Part shown: positions 56,060 through 60,000 of the stretch, piece after piece | Layout of the letters: every line of letters starts with the position of its first letter | Numbering within the stretch: position 1 is the first letter of the stretch | From: Diphasiastrum complanatum | Taxonomy: Eukaryota > Streptophyta > Lycopodiopsida > Lycopodiales > Lycopodiaceae | Direction of reading: 5' to 3' | NCBI GenBank assembly: GCA_029204225.1 | Contig: CM055103.1 | Coordinates: 54,643,426 to 54,703,425 of the forward strand | Length of the DNA: 60,000 bases | Position numbers and translations under genes: made by a program | Notes under the pieces: generated by a model | The model's input: the letters and a program-made list of their open reading frames with translations, nothing else | Databases searched by the model: none | What the model was told of the DNA's origin: nothing

Positions 56060-56875
56060 TTAAGCTTCAAGTGAGTTTACCGATGAGTTTGTGTTGTTTC
56101 AATTTGTTTTATTATTGGAATTATGTTATCTAACATATTAAGAAATTAAATGTAATTCATAATTTTCATTTTGTTCAAAGCAATATCGTATTTTATCACA
56201 TACACTAGCAATTAGTTAATATGCAAAGGTGAAATGTAGATAATTTAAATTCCCAATCCTAGGAAGATATGTAGCCCTTACTTTTCTCCCGTTAAAGACG
56301 AGGTTCTAATCTTTCCAACTTGCATGGAAAAACCTACACGTCATAGGGAGGGAATATGTGGTGACATTCTGAAATAGGCATTAGGGGAGTTTTGAGCTCC
56401 AAAAAGACCCTTTAAGAATTCGTGCAAGATGTCTTTTATATTATTAAAATATTATAACACTAATACTTTTGACTTGCAATAGCTTTTTAATCATAGCTCA
56501 GAAGTATGTCATCTAAAATATCATTGGAAAGCCCTTGTTGAGCGCTTTCCAATGCACCAAATTTTGCTAAATTTGGACTTACCACTAAAAAGTTATGCCA
56601 TTTTTAGTGTGGAATCAAAATGTGGACTCAAAAAGTTACGTTATGTAGATTTCAAATTTGAGTGTTTTGATTGGTCCATGTGTAAGAAAAATTTGAGAAA
56701 AAATATAAAAAGTATCTTTACAAAGGGCTTTTTTGGATTTAGAACTCGTCTAATGACATAACCGCAAGGTTCGGGTATTATAATTATGACATTCAACTCT
56801 ATCTATAAAAAAAAAACATAAAAAGTATTGCGATGAATATAAAAAAAAAATGACTACAAGTGAATTTAAGTATTA
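56060..56875. other. AT-rich stretch without recognisable genes
   Basis: Between the H3-Ulp1 region and the CACTA copy 3. I see no motif. The missing 5' exon of the H3-like gene is not here. Confidence 0.4.
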
Positions 56876-56879
56876 ATAA

Positions 56880-58980
56880 TCATAGATCATTCTCATCATT
56901 TACATCGTTTTTGTCATCACACAAGTCTTGACACTCATCTGAATCTAGGTCTAGGTATAATTGTAAATTTCCGATCGTGTCTCTTTGATAATATGAGCTA
57001 CCCTCATATTCAATCTCTTCTTCTAATTCTTTCACATATTTATACAAGTGCTTAAAAAAATATACAAACCTAATCATTGATGACAAATTGTAAAGCGTAT
57101 TTCATACGTCATCGTTGAAGAGACCTCGAATAGAAAGTCGAAGTATGAATTGCAACATCTTATACCAATCATGTAATTTCAATCCACTTAATTTATCATC
57201 TTTGGTAAATGATTTGCATAAAGAATGTGCATAGCCTGTTGGAGTTCTCATTTGTTTTATGACATGTTTAACATATGAGAGTTGCGCTTTTGTAAGAATC
57301 CACAGCACGCTAGGTAGAATCTCATCTCCACCTTCGGTGTATTGAATCCAATAGGGTCTTTTCACATCGGCCACTTATAGATCTTTACGAGTTGCAGAGT
57401 TGTCTTTTATGCCAATGATGTGGTTCCATAAGGATTCACCGACGTTTTTGAATATGTGCATAGGATCCAATAGATGGTTTATCAATAAATTCCTCCAATA
57501 GGATAATTCATGAAAAATAGACAACCGTTTCATACCATCAATGGATTCATTTCATAAAGAATTAACGTCATGATGTTTAAGCCATTCACCATGTCATTCC
57601 GCTACTCCCATGCGTGGGGGTGGTGGTGTAGTTAGAGGATTATCTCTTCGCCCTCCAAAAAATCGCCTATTCAACCTTCGAAAAGGATGATCAGGTGGCA
57701 AGTATTTCCGATGATTTTCGTACACCACTTTTTTTAACATATTTGTGCTATGTCGACCCTCCAAAAGTGGTCCACTAATATGACATGCGTTGTAACCCAA
57801 TGTGGTTAAACCTACATAGTTCATAAACCAAATTAAACATAAGCTTAGTTAAATATATTCAAACGTTAAACCCTAAAACATAGTAGATTCATTATATAGA
57901 TACCTGAACATTCGCTTAAATCGGGACAGTCATGCATCGTCCACATTAGAATTCCATGAACAACGAAGTTCCGTTGTTGTAAAGGTCTCGAGATGTCGTA
58001 AGCGTGAATACCATTTCAAAGAATGCACAATTCATGACCCAAATGTACAATATACACATCCATGTTCTTGGCCTTGTACTTTCCTGGAATCAATAAAGCC
58101 AATAACAAGTGTCCCGTTTTTATACTCAACCATGGAGGTATGTTATAATTAATGAGCACAATTGGCCATGTGGACCAAGTTGACGCTTGAATGCTAAAAG
58201 GATTTACGCCATCCATAGCAAGGCCAAATCTCAAATTACGAGGTTCGTTTTTAAACTCGGGCCATTGGTTCTCAATATGTTTCCATGCAGGTGAATCACT
58301 GGGTACTCGCATCACATCATCCGTAGATCGCTTTTTGACATGCCAATCCTTTAATTGTGCCAAAGATTTACATCGAAATAAACGTTGCAATCGTGGGATG
58401 ATTGGAAAATGTCGTAACACTTTTCGTGGCACTTTATCCCCTTGTACGTCATCTCGAAAACGTGAAGCGTTACACACTGGACATTGAAGCTTTTCTGAAT
58501 ACTCACCTCTATGTAGAACATGGTCTTCTGGACATGCATGTATTGTGTCGTAATCCATTCCAAGCACTGTCATAATCTTTCGTGCTTCTTTTTGTGTTTT
58601 AAGTATCACATTTTCTTTCGGAAGTATTCGATGCAACTACCTAAAAAAGAGCAATGTGAGTTGTTAGAAAAGAAAAAAAATTAACTTAATGTAATTTGGC
58701 TATAAAGTATAATAGTTGTGTTATGCATTTAGTATCCGAATAAAGATGTCATGCTACGATCACTCCATTTGTATGTTGCTTGAAGGTTTAGAATAAGAAT
58801 TGACGTAGCTAGTCTCGAAATGGATGCTCTAGGATATAGAGGAGTGTCTGCCTCCTTGCGCAATAGAATCTCGTCTTCATCCATCTCAAATTGTTCGTGA
58901 TCTTCGTTTTCATTAGAAAATGCATGCATATCATCATTCTCATTTGTTTCAAAGTAAGATTCAAATATGTTGTGCATTGC
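56880..58980 (-). pseudogene. CACTA transposase TNPD, copy 3, DUF4218/DUF4216 deleted
   Basis: Minus strand. 58977-58729: acidic N-region, SRLATSILILNLQATYKWSD. 58636-58016: ARKIMTVLGMDYDTIHACPE, VLHRGEYSEKLQCPVCNASR, LRHFPIIPRLQRLFRCKSL, VMRVPSDSPAWKHIE, RFGLAMDGVNPFSIQASTWS, VLINYNIPPWLSIK, LIPGKYKAKNMDVYI. 57824-57594: ENHRKYLPPDHPFRRLNRRF. About 57500-57400: NHLLDPMHIFKNVGESLWNH. 57374-57102: TPTGYAHSLCKSF, LKLHDWYKMLQFI. This is a full Transposase_21 domain, older than copies 1 and 2 in sequence but keeping YNIPPW, which they lost. 57086-56880 is an acidic end like the tail of TNPD, so DUF4218 and DUF4216 have dropped out. No SET domain is seen upstream. Confidence 0.85.
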
Positions 58981-58984
58981 TTGA

Positions 58985-60000
58985 TTTTTTTTTCATTATG
59001 TGCAAATCTTGTTGCGAAACACCAGAGACAAAATGTTACGCTATCATCCGTCATTCTATCTTTCCGTCCATGTATTTGTATGGCCTTGCAACGTTCACAA
59101 GCTCTTTCAATTATTGACGAGCTCAATTTACATAAGCGGCTCCTTCAAAGCTTCATGCATTACCTATTAGTGACAGTAGTATTTTAGTTATTGATTTACG
59201 TCAAGCAATTAATTGAATGGCTTAAATTTTATTAAACTTTTCAACTTAATTTATCTTAGATGTTTGGCATTGTCATTTTATATAATTTCATCTTTTTGTA
59301 CATTGATGATGATTTCCCATCTTCCATTAATAAAAGTATGCTTTATTAGTATACACTGATAAAGATGTCATTGATTCTGATGTGAGATAGCTACGGTAGC
59401 TACGGTAGAGTGAAGAGAATAGAGATGACACAATGGGTGTTGGATGTGTTGTGATTTGGTGGCCGTGAGTTGGGCACTAAAAGCCAGATAGTCAATTTTA
59501 TGCCAAGATACTAAATATAGTTGGCGATCAGGAAATAGTTGTTCGAGCACATCATTGTTGCTCAAGCAGATCATATTATTATTAAACTTTAATCAGATAT
59601 TATGCTCCACATACATATTCTTTGCATTGAAAGCCATATTCATGGTGTACTTTCAATGGCTGATCAATGATGATGCAGACTCGTTGTCATATTCAGTGGA
59701 ATTTGTTAATTTCTTGTTGCAATTGCAATAAGAGAAGGTTCAATATTTCACATGGAACTAAACTACAACACAAATGTATAGACACGTGAGCATGTACTAT
59801 GAACAGTAACATTGTTCCTTAGAGCCATGCGGGGACTTCGGAATGTTGCTTTCCGTCAAAAATATCCACTAAGGATAATGCTATAGGTGTTCTGTACTGC
59901 AGTATACTATTATTGCCTACATATTTTGAGGTGGAACGAGGTGGCCCCTCTTGTTCTAGGGTTATTAGAGAATTCTTCTTGCTCGTTCAAAATCAAACTG
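58985..60000. other. Right end of window, no supported genes
   Basis: A frame at 59126-58990 (minus; ERACERCKAIQIHGRK) could be a 5' exon of copy 3, but I do not recognise it. From 59190 to 60000 I see no gene or repeat match within the window. Confidence 0.35.

Overview
This window is nuclear DNA of a land plant. The evidence is AT-rich sequence with GT..AG introns, Copia elements primed by the initiator-tRNA-Met type site (TGGTATCAGAGCC), CACTA (En/Spm) transposases of the plant Transposase_21 / DUF4218 / DUF4216 type, and long (TC)n tracts. I cannot name the species. The spacing and the odd gene families would suit a large, repeat-rich genome such as a fern, lycophyte or gymnosperm, but that is a guess. 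There is no ordinary housekeeping gene. Almost everything is transposon-derived or repeat, and much of it is broken.

Layout. 1-13.6 kb: a histone H3-like gene on the minus strand appears split. Its 5' exon, with an H3-tail-like start, is at 13.57-13.2 kb. A proline-rich linker and the H3 fold are at 0.77-0 kb and run off the left edge. Between them lie CACTA-type sequences: palindromic subterminal repeats, a TNPA-like gene at 10.8-11.9 kb, and a TNPD transposase carrying a SET domain whose middle 3 kb is inverted. A Copia fragment is also present. 13.7-32.6 kb: Copia LTR/gag remnants in both orientations and large inverted repeats, almost no genes. 32.6-39.1 kb: an unrecognised multi-exon gene, a second SET + CACTA transposase copy, and a truncated Copia pol with its LTR. 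39.5-41.5 kb and 49.6-52.2 kb: two copies of a repeat also present at 17.5-20.3 kb. 42.1-48.7 kb: two tandem copies of what looks like a two-gene DNA transposon. Each has a DDE-like transposase gene facing a second gene of unknown function, and the inner ends of the two copies meet in a quasi-palindromic divergent promoter. 52.5-53.2 kb: a third relative of that second gene. 54.2-55.9 kb: a histone H3 fold followed by a Ulp1/SENP-type cysteine protease with clean introns. 56.9-59.1 kb: a third CACTA transposase fragment.

The striking theme is chromatin proteins or chromatin mimicry inside mobile DNA. I see two H3-fold sequences in transposon surroundings, one joined to a SUMO-protease-like domain. 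Two proteins begin with an H3-tail-like ARxKxTA sequence. SET (histone methyltransferase-type) domains sit beside or within CACTA transposase units. My best candidate for an undescribed system is an H3-like/Ulp1 protein family (H3-tail mimic, long low-complexity linker, H3 fold, basic linker, Ulp1 domain) moving with or inside these transposons. The parts are visible in the sequence. That they form one protein is inference.
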